Assembly: GCF_025359345.1 (NCBI RefSeq)
Contig: NZ_JANYGQ010000032.1
Span: 124,001-188,000 of the forward strand
Reading direction: 5' to 3'
DNA from: Mucilaginibacter sp.
GTDB taxonomy: Bacteria; Bacteroidota; Bacteroidia; Sphingobacteriales; Sphingobacteriaceae
Length of the DNA: 64,000 nt
Part shown: in pieces, positions 24,364-32,771 of the stretch
Position numbering within the stretch: position 1 is the first letter of the stretch
How the letters are laid out: every line of letters starts with the position of its first letter
Program-made: the position numbers and the translations under genes
The notes under the pieces: generated by a model
Seen by the model: only the letters and a program-made list of their open reading frames with translations
What the model was told of the DNA's origin: nothing
The model's database searches: none

Positions 24364-26085
24364 ATGTCATCACCCGATTTTAACTACACCGCCAATAAAG
24401 ATCATACATACGATGCCATAGTTATCGGATCGGGCATTAGTGGGGGATGGGCGGCTAAAGAACTTTGTGAAGGCGGTTTAAAAACGCTGGTTTTGGAACG
24501 GGGGAAAAATGTGGTGCATTTAAAGGATTATCCCACAGCTACGAAAAATCCATGGGACTTTAAACATCATGGCGAATTGCCAATAAAGTTAAAAGAAGAA
24601 AATCCGGTAGTTAACCGCTGCTATGCGTTTGACGAAAGCACCGAACACTTTTTTGTGAAAGATAAAGACCATCCATACATTCAGCAGAAACCTTTTGATT
24701 GGATACGGGGTTACCAGGTTGGCGGTAAATCGCTTTTATGGGCCCGGCAAACCCAGCGCTGGAGCAAATTTGACTTTGAAGGGCCGGCCCGTGATGGTTT
24801 TGCGGTCGACTGGCCGATAAGGTATGATGATATGGCGCCTTGGTACAGCTATGTAGAAAGCTTTGCAGGTATCAGTGGTAATCATGACGGATTGGAAACC
24901 CTGCCCGACGGTGAATTTTTACCACCCTGGGAGATGAACACCGTGGAGAAAGTTATGCAGCAACGCATAATGGCCAACTATAAAGACCGGAATGTTATTA
25001 TAGGCCGTTGTGCTCATCTAACGAAACCTAAAGAAGTACATTTGGCGCAGGGCCGCGGGCAGTGCCAGTCCCGTAATCTTTGCCAACGGGGATGCCCGTT
25101 TGGCGGGTATTTCAGCTCAAATTCGTCAACTTTGCCAACAGCGGCCAAAACCGGCAATCTCACCATTTTACCCGACTCGGTTGTGCATTCCATCATTTAT
25201 GATGATAAAAAGCAAAAAGCTACAGGTGTGCGGGTGATTGATGCCCATACTAAACAGGCGACAGAATATTATGCTAAAATTATTTTTGTAAATGCTGCTG
25301 CGCTAAACACCAACCTGATATTGCTTAACTCAACCTCGTCACGTTTTCCTAACGGGTTGGGTAATGATAATGGCTTGCTGGGCAAATACATCGCGTTCCA
25401 AAATTACCGGGGCTCGTTATCGGCCCGGATGGAGGGTTATGAGGATACCTATTATTACGGCCGCAGACCAACTGCTGTTATGATGCCGAACTTCAGGAAT
25501 GTGCACAAACAGGAAACTGATTTTCTACGCGGCTATATGGTGTTTTATTCGGCAACCCGGGGCGGATGGGGACATTATACGCCTGGCAACCAAATAGGGG
25601 CAGAATATAAAGATGGGATATCGGAGGCCGGTGACTGGGGTGTTTATATGATGATGCAGGGCGAAACCATCCCGAAGGAAACAAATCGTGTTTATTTGAG
25701 CAAAGAGCAAAAAGACGAATGGGGGATACCCTTGCTCACCGTATCGGTTGATTATGACGATAACGACGAAAAATCGATGCGTGATTTTTTACAACAGGGC
25801 GCGGAAATGCTTGAAAAAGCAGGCTGCAAAAACATCAGCCCCAACGACATTAAGCAAGCGCCGGGCCTCGATATACACGAGGTCGGCGGTGTACGCATGG
25901 GCCACGACCCGAAAACTTCGTTATTAAATAAATGGAACCAACTGCACAGCTGCCCAAATGTATTTGTTACCGATGGCGCCTGTATGACATCGACCGGGAC
26001 GCAAAACCCATCGCTTACTTTTATGGCTATAACTGCACGTGCGGCTAACTACGCTGTTAATGAAATAAAAAAGGGCAATCTTTAG
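24364..26085 (+). CDS. GMC-family oxidoreductase
   Basis: The 573-residue FAD enzyme starts with the dinucleotide-binding motif AIVIGSGISGGWAAKEL near residue 20 and continues with LVLERGKNV. It has a Cys-rich GQCQSRNLCQRGCPFGGY segment near residue 240, and the C-terminal catalytic HEVGGVRMGHDP and TQNPSLTFMAITARAA motifs with the expected His and Asn. GMC enzymes oxidise alcohols and sugars. In many Bacteroidota a small gluconate-2-dehydrogenase subunit-3-like gene, carrying the Tat signal, precedes this protein; none is seen here. No signal peptide is present. Confidence 0.9.
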   Translation: MSSPDFNYTANKDHTYDAIVIGSGISGGWAAKELCEGGLKTLVLERGKNVVHLKDYPTATKNPWDFKHHGELPIKLKEENPVVNRCYAFDESTEHFFVKDKDHPYIQQKPFDWIRGYQVGGKSLLWARQTQRWSKFDFEGPARDGFAVDWPIRYDDMAPWYSYVESFAGISGNHDGLETLPDGEFLPPWEMNTVEKVMQQRIMANYKDRNVIIGRCAHLTKPKEVHLAQGRGQCQSRNLCQRGCPFGGYFSSNSSTLPTAAKTGNLTILPDSVVHSIIYDDKKQKATGVRVIDAHTKQATEYYAKIIFVNAAALNTNLILLNSTSSRFPNGLGNDNGLLGKYIAFQNYRGSLSARMEGYEDTYYYGRRPTAVMMPNFRNVHKQETDFLRGYMVFYSATRGGWGHYTPGNQIGAEYKDGISEAGDWGVYMMMQGETIPKETNRVYLSKEQKDEWGIPLLTVSVDYDDNDEKSMRDFLQQGAEMLEKAGCKNISPNDIKQAPGLDIHEVGGVRMGHDPKTSLLNKWNQLHSCPNVFVTDGACMTSTGTQNPSLTFMAITARAANYAVNEIKKGNL

Positions 26086-26131
26086 AAACAAATTCACTTT
26101 ATTTCAATCAAATAAACAAAACTTAAAAATC

Positions 26132-26452
26132 ATGTTAGTTACAACAAGCACAAGTTTAGAAGGTTACAAAATAACCCAGCATTTGGGAGTTATAAGAGGT
26201 ATCACGGTTCGCTCACGAGGCCTTGGCGGTAATATTTTAGGAGGGTTACAAACGCTGGCAGGCGGCAAAAACTCCATCTATACAGAATTATGTGAAACTG
26301 CCCGCGAGGAAGCCTACCAGTTAATGATGCAACATGCCCAGCAACATGGAGCAAATGCCGTTATCAATATGCGTTACGATGCCAACGAGGTAATGCAGGG
26401 TGTTACCGAGGTTTTGGCCTACGGAACAGCTGTGGTGGTAGAGAAAATATAG
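26132..26452 (+). CDS. YbjQ/UPF0145-family protein
   Basis: The 106-residue protein has the YbjQ pattern: EGYKITQHLGVIRGITVRSRG, GNILGGLQTLAGGKNSIYTELCETAREEAYQLM and the C-terminal NAVINMRYDANEV...AYGTAVVVEKI. The family forms a pentameric heavy-metal-binding-domain-like fold with no firmly established function. It follows the GMC gene by 46 bases and may be cotranscribed, though that gap holds no terminator or clear promoter. Confidence 0.85.
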   Translation: MLVTTSTSLEGYKITQHLGVIRGITVRSRGLGGNILGGLQTLAGGKNSIYTELCETAREEAYQLMMQHAQQHGANAVINMRYDANEVMQGVTEVLAYGTAVVVEKI

Positions 26453-26478
26453 ATAATTTATTAACCGGTTACGGCCAG

Positions 26479-27060
26479 TCATTTCTTAACATCAGGCGAT
26501 GCGTTTGGATTTTTGGCTGTATCCGGTATTTTATCAGGATTGGTGGATGGAGTTTTGCCATCACCGGGATTGTTTTGGCGGGTATTTTCAATTACGTCCG
26601 CCGGTTGCCTGTTATTTTTGGCGGGTTTAAAGATAAAGTAGCCGGATACGACGAGGATTACTATCAAAATGGCAGTAATTAAGTATACCTGTTGAATTTT
26701 GGCCTTGGGAATGACCGTTTGCTTTCGTTCGTGATGCACGGTAGTTTGAATTACCGCATTTAGGACATAACCCTTTTTAGGAACGGTTTCAATCAACGTT
26801 TTATCGTTATCATTAAAAATCTTGCGCAGGTACGAAATTGCCTGGGTAAGCCCTTCATCGGCATTGCCATAATTATCCCATACCTCTTTTGTAAGTAATT
26901 CACGGGTTACCAATTGGCCGTTATGCTCGGCCAGTACACAAAGCAAATGCATCAGCCTCGGCTCAAGCCTCGACTCTTTTGGCTGGTTACCTTGCTTTAC
27001 AAAGCCAAGCAGCGGGTTTACCAGGTACTGGTCGTTTATTAGAAATGGCTGTTCAATCAT
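26479..27060 (-). CDS. membrane-anchored winged-helix regulator (CadC-like)
   Basis: Residues 1-105 form an OmpR/PhoB-type winged helix (ESRLEPRLMHLLCVLAEHNG, TRELLTKEVWDNYGNADEGL, ISYLRKIFNDND, IETVPKKGYVL). One membrane segment lies at about 127-147 (VYLITAILIVILVVSGYFIF), followed by a short Pro/Asn/Asp-rich periplasmic tail. This is the CadC/ToxR layout, in which DNA binding is cytoplasmic and the membrane or periplasm supplies the signal. The tail is only about 45 residues, too short for a known sensor domain. It is divergent from the secreted-protein gene at 27186, its likely target. Confidence 0.8.
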   Translation of the reverse strand: MIEQPFLINDQYLVNPLLGFVKQGNQPKESRLEPRLMHLLCVLAEHNGQLVTRELLTKEVWDNYGNADEGLTQAISYLRKIFNDNDKTLIETVPKKGYVLNAVIQTTVHHERKQTVIPKAKIQQVYLITAILIVILVVSGYFIFKPAKNNRQPADVIENTRQNNPGDGKTPSTNPDKIPDTAKNPNASPDVKK

Positions 27061-27185
27061 CTCCCAAAAATAGTAAAAACAAGGTCGACTTTTATCCCAC
27101 AGAAAACCTGAACATTTTATGAAGCTTTTCTATAGGCATGTTTGACCGGCGGCACAATAGTTTTGAGCCATCATATAAAAATATC

Positions 27186-27728
27186 ATGAACAAAATAAAA
27201 TTAAACCTAGCAATAATCGCTGTTGGTGTAGTTATGGCACATAGCTCATTTGGCCAGGCCAAATCGGCCGACGGACGAGAAACAGGATTTACAGCGGTCG
27301 CCGCGGTAAATGAGGAAAATTTGTTAAACACGGTTACCTCTACAGGCCCGGATGGCACCCGTTATAAACTGACACAGATTGGCGACCTGTTGCCGAGGCT
27401 TTACGTAAACGGCAAGTTAACCCCAACCAACCGGCTTAATGATTATGCGCCCTTGCTTGACAAGCTAAATCATTTGTTATGGGCACAACAAAAGAAAGCG
27501 GCCAGCCAAAACCAAGCAATGAAGAGCGCCCAACAGCAGGCAATAGTAAATGACCTGGTAAAAGACGGGTTGGTAAAAAGCGACGTAGATGTGGTTTCGT
27601 TCCGACTGACGTCAGGTGAATTTACCGTCAACGACAAAAAACAATCCTTCGCTGTGTTTAATCGCTACACAAAAAAATACATAAACAACGGCGATAAAAT
27701 TTACCAGTTTAATTACTCATCAAACTAA
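27186..27728 (+). CDS. secreted protein of unknown function
   Basis: The start is set at the ATG at 27186 (180 residues), because a signal peptide follows directly (MNKIKLNLAIIAVGVVMAHS, cleavage after FGQA). The mature part is hydrophilic with LTQIGDLLPRLYVNGKLTPTNRLNDYAPLLDKLNHLLWAQ-type amphipathic segments and a Lys-rich C-terminus (FAVFNRYTKKYINNGDKIYQF). Its stop is 3 bases from the next start, so it is coupled to the serine hydrolase gene. I recognise no domain. It may be controlled by the divergent CadC-like regulator. Confidence 0.7.
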   Translation: MNKIKLNLAIIAVGVVMAHSSFGQAKSADGRETGFTAVAAVNEENLLNTVTSTGPDGTRYKLTQIGDLLPRLYVNGKLTPTNRLNDYAPLLDKLNHLLWAQQKKAASQNQAMKSAQQQAIVNDLVKDGLVKSDVDVVSFRLTSGEFTVNDKKQSFAVFNRYTKKYINNGDKIYQFNYSSN

Positions 27729-27731
27729 CCA

Positions 27732-29216
27732 ATGAAAGCATATTTTATTTTGTTCGTAATGTTAATTACTGCAATTGCTGCGGACGCACAAAAGTTGAAC
27801 CCATTCAGGCCGGAAGTAAACGGGCGGATTAACAACGTAGAGAACAACCTGGGCGGCTGGGTAAAAATACAAGGCAGCACCGGCTGGAATATTCGCGCCA
27901 GGATGGCCTACTACCATATAAATGGCTTGAGCATAGCCATAATAAATAATTATAAAATTGAATGGGTGAAAGGTTACGGCTGGGCCGACACAGCGTTAAA
28001 AATTCCGGTAACTACAGCAACGCTTTTTCAACCCGCATCCGTAGGTAAGTCTATACACGCTGTGGGAACCATGAAGCTGGTGCAGGACGGGAAACTAGAC
28101 TTGAACCGCGATATAAATGATTATTTGAAGCGATGGAAGTTTCCATACGATTCGGTAAGTCGCGGCAAAAAAATAACGACCCTGCAATTGCTTACCCACA
28201 CGGCCGGCTTATCGGTACATGGCTTTGATGGGTATAAATGGGGGCAACCGCTGCCAAATATCATACAGATACTTGATGGCCGGCCACCGGCAAACTCCCC
28301 GGCAGTGCGGTCGATATTTGAACCCGGGATAAAATTTGAATATTCCGGCGGCGGATATACCATTTCTGGTTTAATGGATGAAGATGTTACCGGGCAGCCT
28401 TACGCAAGCTATATTTCCAAAACCGTTTTTAAACCTTTGGCGATGACCAATACTTTTTATTATTCGCAGCTAACTGGCAAACAAAAAAATAATTTGGCAA
28501 CAGCATATCGGTCTGATGGAAAAGATATTGGATGCAAGTATCATATTTATCCTGAAGATGCATGCGGTGCATCGCTTTGGACTACACCAACCGACCTCGC
28601 AAAGTTTATTATAGAATTGCAGTTATCACTCGAAAATAAGAGCAACAAAATACTTTCGGCTGCAACTATCAGGCAAATGTTTAGCCCGCAGGTTGGGAAG
28701 GATAACGCCGCCGGGTTTTTTATCGAACAAAAAGGAAATGATAAATATTTTCATCACGACGGGTTGAACGAAGGGTTTGTGGCTGATTATTACGCATCGG
28801 TAAAGGATGGCAATGGTGTTGTAATTATGGCAAATACCGATTTGGCTGCCTATATCGACATCACCGAAGAAATCACTAATAGCGTGGCGACGGTTTATGG
28901 ATGGAAAGGTTTTTACACACCTGTTTTAAAAAAGGAAATAAACGTGCCCGATAGCATTACAAACAAGTATTGCGGCAAATATAAATTTCGCGACGACTCG
29001 GAACAATCGGTGACCATTTTTAAAAAGAATGGCAAATTATGGTTCCACGACAGCAGTTCACCATCGCCATGGCTGATGCATTTCAGCAGCAATACTGATT
29101 TCTTTTTTTATGAAGTAGTGTTCAATATCCATTCTTTTACTTCCAATCCAAAAGGAATCATCGATGGATTTATGATAAAAGCGCCGGACGGTTCATTTAA
29201 AGTGAAGAAAATATAA
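27732..29216 (+). CDS. secreted beta-lactamase-fold serine hydrolase
   Basis: The 494-residue protein has a signal peptide (to about ADAQ, residue 20) and a class C beta-lactamase/DD-peptidase domain. The SxxK catalytic motif is PASVGKSIHAVG near residue 103, the YxG/N equivalent is EYSGGGYTISG near 205, and FHHDGLNEGFVADYYA near 350 occupies the place of the third motif. A C-terminal 80-residue beta domain follows (DSITNKYCGKYKFRDDSEQSVTIF). Such proteins hydrolyse esters or peptides; a true antibiotic role cannot be inferred. It directly follows the small secreted-protein gene. Confidence 0.88.
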   Translation: MKAYFILFVMLITAIAADAQKLNPFRPEVNGRINNVENNLGGWVKIQGSTGWNIRARMAYYHINGLSIAIINNYKIEWVKGYGWADTALKIPVTTATLFQPASVGKSIHAVGTMKLVQDGKLDLNRDINDYLKRWKFPYDSVSRGKKITTLQLLTHTAGLSVHGFDGYKWGQPLPNIIQILDGRPPANSPAVRSIFEPGIKFEYSGGGYTISGLMDEDVTGQPYASYISKTVFKPLAMTNTFYYSQLTGKQKNNLATAYRSDGKDIGCKYHIYPEDACGASLWTTPTDLAKFIIELQLSLENKSNKILSAATIRQMFSPQVGKDNAAGFFIEQKGNDKYFHHDGLNEGFVADYYASVKDGNGVVIMANTDLAAYIDITEEITNSVATVYGWKGFYTPVLKKEINVPDSITNKYCGKYKFRDDSEQSVTIFKKNGKLWFHDSSSPSPWLMHFSSNTDFFFYEVVFNIHSFTSNPKGIIDGFMIKAPDGSFKVKKI

Positions 29217-29220
29217 GCCC

Positions 29221-29332
29221 GAAAGTCCGGAAGTCAGAAAAGTCCGAAAGAAATAGTTTGATAAGATATATTTCGGCTCACCAACTGATTGCAGCTTCTT
29301 CCGGACTTCCGGACTTTCCGACTTTCGGACTA
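29221..29332. repeat. word-repeat palindrome, GAAAGTCCGG type
   Basis: GAAAGTCCGGAAGTC (29221-29235) is perfectly mirrored by GACTTCCGGACTTTC (29304-29318). Extra copies (agtccgaaag, ccgactttcggact) lie on both sides. It starts 4 bases after the hydrolase stop and ends about 35 bases before the symporter start. Confidence 0.65.
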
Positions 29333-29366
29333 AAAATTTACTACTTTTGCTGGCTAAATTAGCTGT

Positions 29367-30761
29367 ATGCAAAAAAGCAGACTTACGCTGTATATTTTTA
29401 TCGCGCTTATATTAGGTGTGCTGGCGGGATACCTTTATAACATTTATGTTATAGATTCTGTCAACAAGAATTTAAATGTCGCTGAGGCCAGCATTAAAAA
29501 ACTGGATGCCCGGCTGGCATTAACCGATAGTACTACTGCGGCATTTAAACCGCTTAAGGCCCAGCGTGCCGCCCAAGCCGATTTGCGTAAAGCTGCCGAC
29601 ACGCTTCGCGAAGACAAGCTGGAAGGCTTCACCATTTTAACCACCATCTTCCTTAACCTGATAAAAATGATCGTGGGGCTGCTGGTGTTTTCTACACTGG
29701 TGGTAGGTGTTGCCAAGGTTGGCGATATAAAAGCAGTTGGACGTATTGGAGGTAAAACTTTGCTGTGGTTTTTAAGCGCAACGCTGGTGTCGCTTTTATT
29801 GGGTATGCTGCTGGTTAACCTATTTCAACCCGGTACCGAAATGCACTTACCATTGCCGGACAGCCATTTAGCCACTGGCATTAAAAAGTCCGGTATCTCG
29901 TTTAAAGATTTTATCGACCACGTATTTCCGAAGAGCTTTTTCGATGCAATGGCCAAAAACGAGATACTGCAGATTGTAGTTTTCTCGATATTCTTTGGCA
30001 TAGCGACTGCCGCGATAGGCGAAAAAGGAGAGATACTAATAAAAGCGATGGATGCACTGGCCCATGTTGTTATGAAAATAACTGGCTACGTGATGATGCT
30101 GGCACCTTTGGCGGTGTTTGGCGGTATTACTGCAGTGGTTGCTAAACAGGGGCTTGGCGTTTTATCAACCTATGCCGTTTTTATAGGCGAGTTTTATTTT
30201 TCGCTTACCGTGCTTTGGGCAGTTATTATTTTTGCCGGTTTTGTGGTGCTCCGCAAGCGAGTATTCAACCTGGTTGGCAAGATAAAGGACGCCATGCTTA
30301 TAGCTTTCAGCACTTCGACCAGCGAGGCTGCTTATCCGAGAGTATTGGTGGAACTTGAACGTTTTGGTTGCAGCAACAAAATTGTGAGTTTTGTTTTGCC
30401 GCTGGGTTATTCCTTCAACCTCGATGGTTCTATGATGTATATGACTTTCGCCTCCCTGTTCCTGGCACAGGCATACAATATGCATTTATCCATTGGGCAA
30501 CAAGTTACCATGCTGCTGATATTAATGCTTACCAGCAAGGGCATAGCAGGTGTACCGCGAGCGTCGCTGGTAGTGATTGCCGGTACCTTACCTTTATTTA
30601 ATATACCTGAAGCGGGGTTAGCGTTAATTCTTGGTATTGATCCTTTGCTTGATATGGGGCGTTCTGCAACGAATGTTTTAGGAAATGCAATGGCGACGGC
30701 AGTTGTGAGCAAATGGGAAAATGAATTGACAGAAGAAAGAATTAGTGAATTAGTGAGTTAG
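29367..30761 (+). CDS. dicarboxylate/amino-acid:cation symporter (DAACS family)
   Basis: The 464-residue membrane protein matches GltP/DctA-type symporters, which take up glutamate, aspartate or C4-dicarboxylates with H+ or Na+. Motifs are the re-entrant loop STSTSEAAYPRVLVELERFG near residue 312, LPLGYSFNLDGSMMYMTFASLFLA near 345 and KGIAGVPRASLVVIAGTLP near 395. The family DxxxDMGRSATNVLGNAMAT sequence near 428 carries cation/substrate ligands. Unusually, about 60 polar residues separate TM1 from TM2. The last codons (RISELVS) are encoded by the inverted repeat that bounds the next element. Confidence 0.92.
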   Translation: MQKSRLTLYIFIALILGVLAGYLYNIYVIDSVNKNLNVAEASIKKLDARLALTDSTTAAFKPLKAQRAAQADLRKAADTLREDKLEGFTILTTIFLNLIKMIVGLLVFSTLVVGVAKVGDIKAVGRIGGKTLLWFLSATLVSLLLGMLLVNLFQPGTEMHLPLPDSHLATGIKKSGISFKDFIDHVFPKSFFDAMAKNEILQIVVFSIFFGIATAAIGEKGEILIKAMDALAHVVMKITGYVMMLAPLAVFGGITAVVAKQGLGVLSTYAVFIGEFYFSLTVLWAVIIFAGFVVLRKRVFNLVGKIKDAMLIAFSTSTSEAAYPRVLVELERFGCSNKIVSFVLPLGYSFNLDGSMMYMTFASLFLAQAYNMHLSIGQQVTMLLILMLTSKGIAGVPRASLVVIAGTLPLFNIPEAGLALILGIDPLLDMGRSATNVLGNAMATAVVSKWENELTEERISELVS

Positions 30762-31257
30762 TGAATTAGTGATTGTTTAAGCATCTGTTTTATATTAACA
30801 AATTAATACATTATGAATGAGAATAGTTCTAAAGTCGATTTTGCGGAAATAATGCGCAATCGCACTAAGAAATTTGTGGTTGATAATATTAAGTTCTTTC
30901 GCACTTTACCAAAGACCGAGGAAGCAAAAATCATTGGCAGACAATTATTGCGGTCTTCATCATCAGTAGGAGCGAACTACAGTGCAGCCTGTCGTGCAAG
31001 GTCACAAGCCGAATTTCATTCCAAGCTATCCATTGTAGTTGAGGAAGCCGATGAATCAGTATTTTGGATGGAAATTTTGGTCGAAGCGCAAGTAGTGAAA
31101 TCATCGGAACTTAACTATTTATCAGACGAAGCAAACCAAATTCTAAAAATTGCATCAGCATCAAGAAAAACTGTATCATCAAAAAATAGATAACTTTTCA
31201 ATTCATGAATTATTTCATTAAATCACTAATTCACCAAATCACTAATTCACTAACTGC
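30740..31257. mobile_element. inverted-repeat-bounded element carrying an S23-type gene
   Basis: GTTAGTGAATTAGTGATT (30757-30774) is perfectly mirrored by 31237-31254, and further gaattagtg words extend both arms. The arms enclose about 460 bases containing the four-helix-bundle gene. The left arm includes the stop codon of the symporter and the right arm ends 10 bases before the next gene. The same arm words occur ORF-less at 13309-13450. The layout recalls rRNA intervening sequences, which are stem-loops that can carry an S23 ORF. Mobility is inferred and no target-site duplication was established. Confidence 0.5.
30813..31193 (+). CDS. four-helix-bundle protein (23S rRNA-intervening-sequence / S23 family)
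   Basis: The 126-residue protein matches the S23/IVS four-helix-bundle family: RTKKFVVDNIKFFRTLPKT, IIGRQLLRSSSSVGANYSAACRARSQAEFHSKLSIV (conserved RSxxSVGANYxEA-like core) and EEADESVFWMEILVEA. The family is named for ORFs found in 23S rRNA intervening sequences and is related in fold to Avd of diversity-generating retroelements. No reverse transcriptase is nearby. It sits inside inverted repeats (30740-31257) and in no rRNA gene. Its function is unknown; it may bind nucleic acid. Confidence 0.9.
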   Translation: MNENSSKVDFAEIMRNRTKKFVVDNIKFFRTLPKTEEAKIIGRQLLRSSSSVGANYSAACRARSQAEFHSKLSIVVEEADESVFWMEILVEAQVVKSSELNYLSDEANQILKIASASRKTVSSKNR

Positions 31258-31263
31258 TTAAAT

Positions 31264-31767
31264 ATGTCTGACAAGGCGAAAAAAATATTCTTTACATTAA
31301 CCATCGTTGTTCCTTTCTTGTTGTATTGCGTTTATTATTATAGCCATATGATAAAAAATGCGCCGTATAAGTTTAGCGAGTTTAAATCATTTGTGATTAA
31401 ATACGGTACCAGCGATAGTATGGTTAATACCTATAACTCAGCAACCGGCGATTATCAATATTTAAATCGTAAAGATTCACTGGTGAAAACCAACCTGCCG
31501 CTACACAGCAGCGATTTGCTTTACCTGCACCGTAAAGCGGCTGAACTTGGCTTTTGGGATTTCCCGGTACAGGAACTGGGCGACAGCAGCAAAATTAAAG
31601 GGAAGCCGTTACGCTATTATATAGAATTTAACTATCAGCGTAAAAGCAAAAAGGTGTGGTTTGATGAATCATTTGACCGCGACCTGAAGCTGAAAGATGC
31701 CAATGAGACTTTTATCAAGGAAATACAGCGCGTTTTAGGCGAAGCAGAAGAAAAGAATAAAAAGTAA
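31264..31767 (+). CDS. membrane-anchored protein of unknown function
   Basis: The 167 residues begin with a short cytoplasmic Lys-rich stretch and one membrane segment (IFFTLTIVVPFLLYCVYYY, residues 9-27), followed by a soluble domain predicted outside. The soluble part has alternating strands (FKSFVIKYGTSDSMVNTYNS, LRYYIEFNYQRKSKKVWFDE) and ends in a helix rich in Glu and Lys. No known motif is seen. It begins 10 bases after the S23 element's right arm and ends 72 bases before rplU, with the rplU promoter in between. Confidence 0.7.
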   Translation: MSDKAKKIFFTLTIVVPFLLYCVYYYSHMIKNAPYKFSEFKSFVIKYGTSDSMVNTYNSATGDYQYLNRKDSLVKTNLPLHSSDLLYLHRKAAELGFWDFPVQELGDSSKIKGKPLRYYIEFNYQRKSKKVWFDESFDRDLKLKDANETFIKEIQRVLGEAEEKNKK

Positions 31768-31775
31768 TTGAGGTG

Positions 31776-31806
31776 TTGTTTATTGCGATATGAATTCCTA
31801 TATTTG
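31776..31806 (+). promoter_or_regulatory. rplU-rpmA promoter
   Basis: TTG (31776-31778) and TATATTTG (31799-31806) with a 20-base spacer match the Bacteroidota consensus exactly. Transcription would start near 31813, giving a leader of about 27 bases before rplU. Confidence 0.75.
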
Positions 31807-31839
31807 CACCTCGAATTTTAAAACAATAATTAACAAACA

Positions 31840-32148
31840 ATGTACGCAATAGTAAGTATAGCCGGACAGCAATTTAAAGTTGCAAAAGACCAGCAGATCT
31901 TTGTACACAGATTACAGGGTGATGAGGGCGCTAGTATTGAATTTGACAACGTATTGTTAGCTGAAAACGAAGGTGAATTTAAATTAGGTTCTGATTTAAA
32001 AAGCGCTAAAGTATCTGCTAAGATAGTGTCTCATTTAAAAGGTGATAAAGTAATTATCTTCAAAAAGAAAAGAAGGAAAGGTTACAAAAAGAAAAACGGT
32101 CACCGTCAGCAATTTACCAAGATAGAGATCACTGGTATAACATTATAA
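31840..32148 (+). CDS. rplU: 50S ribosomal protein L21
   Basis: The 102-residue protein is full length for bL21: MYAIVSIAGQQFKVAKDQ at the N-terminus and the basic KKKRRKGYKKKNGHRQQFTKIEI tail that contacts 23S rRNA. It is followed after 51 bases by rpmA, the universal pairing. A consensus promoter lies at 31776-31806. Confidence 0.98.
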   Translation: MYAIVSIAGQQFKVAKDQQIFVHRLQGDEGASIEFDNVLLAENEGEFKLGSDLKSAKVSAKIVSHLKGDKVIIFKKKRRKGYKKKNGHRQQFTKIEITGITL

Positions 32149-32199
32149 TTAAAGTTTAATCGAATCCGCCAGCTGGTGGATCATAAAAAATATTAAGAA

Positions 32200-32655
32200 A
32201 TGGCACACAAAAAAGGGGCCGGTAGTTCCAGAAACGGCCGCGAGTCACATAGCAAACGTTTAGGTATCAAGATATTTGGTGGTCAACCGGCAATTGCAGG
32301 TAACATCATCGTTCGTCAGCGTGGTACAAAACACAACCCAGGCCTGAATGTAGGTATTGGCAGAGACCACACCTTATTCGCTTTGGCTGAAGGTATTGTA
32401 ACATTCAAAAAGAAAGCAGACAACCGTTCATACGTATCTGTATTGCCTTTTGAAGTTGCACCGGTTGCTGAAGATGCAGCACCTGCACCAAAAGTAAAAG
32501 CAGAGAAAAAAGTTGTTGAAGCAAAAGCACCAGTAGCAGAAGCTGCACCGGTTGCTGTTGAAGAAACTCCTGCTGCTGAAGAAGCAGCTCCAAAAAAGAA
32601 AGCAGCCCCTAAAAAGAAAGCTGCTGACGCTGAAGAAGCTCCTGCTGCTGAGTAA
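32200..32655 (+). CDS. rpmA: 50S ribosomal protein L27 with a long low-complexity tail
   Basis: Residues 1-86 are standard bL27: MAHKKGAGSSRNGRESHSKRLG, the FGGQPAIAGNIIVRQRGTKHNPG core and GRDHTLFALAEGIVTFKKK. The N-terminus begins directly with AHKKG, so no cleaved extension of the Firmicutes type is needed. Usual length is about 85-90 residues; here roughly 60 further residues of Ala/Pro/Glu/Lys repeats (EAAPVAVEETPAAEEAAPKK) follow. The tail is probably disordered. A terminator follows at 32679. Confidence 0.95.
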   Translation: MAHKKGAGSSRNGRESHSKRLGIKIFGGQPAIAGNIIVRQRGTKHNPGLNVGIGRDHTLFALAEGIVTFKKKADNRSYVSVLPFEVAPVAEDAAPAPKVKAEKKVVEAKAPVAEAAPVAVEETPAAEEAAPKKKAAPKKKAADAEEAPAAE

Positions 32656-32678
32656 TCAGTATAAAGCTAATCATATTG

Positions 32679-32713
32679 AAAAGCCCGGATTTAGAAATAA
32701 GTCCGGGCTTTTT
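32679..32713 (+). terminator. terminator of rplU-rpmA
   Basis: AAAAGCCCGGA (32679-32689) pairs with TCCGGGCTTTT (32702-32712) over a 12-base loop, ending in a T-run. It lies 23 bases after the rpmA stop. Confidence 0.9.
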
Positions 32714-32771
32714 GTATGGGTGTATTTGGACGCAATATATTGTGTGTCTTGATTTTGTTACCTGTCAGCGG

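Noticed and set aside
27732..29216. Antibiotic-resistance beta-lactamase
   Set aside because: The fold and SxxK motif fit, but the third motif and C-terminal beta domain resemble general esterase/DD-peptidase relatives, so resistance cannot be claimed.
30740..31257. Diversity-generating retroelement, because S23 proteins resemble Avd
   Set aside because: No reverse transcriptase, template repeat or variable repeat was found within the window.
32405..32593. Leu/Gln-rich frame opposite rpmA
   Set aside because: It is the shadow of the Ala/Glu/Lys tail of L27 and has no start context or promoter.
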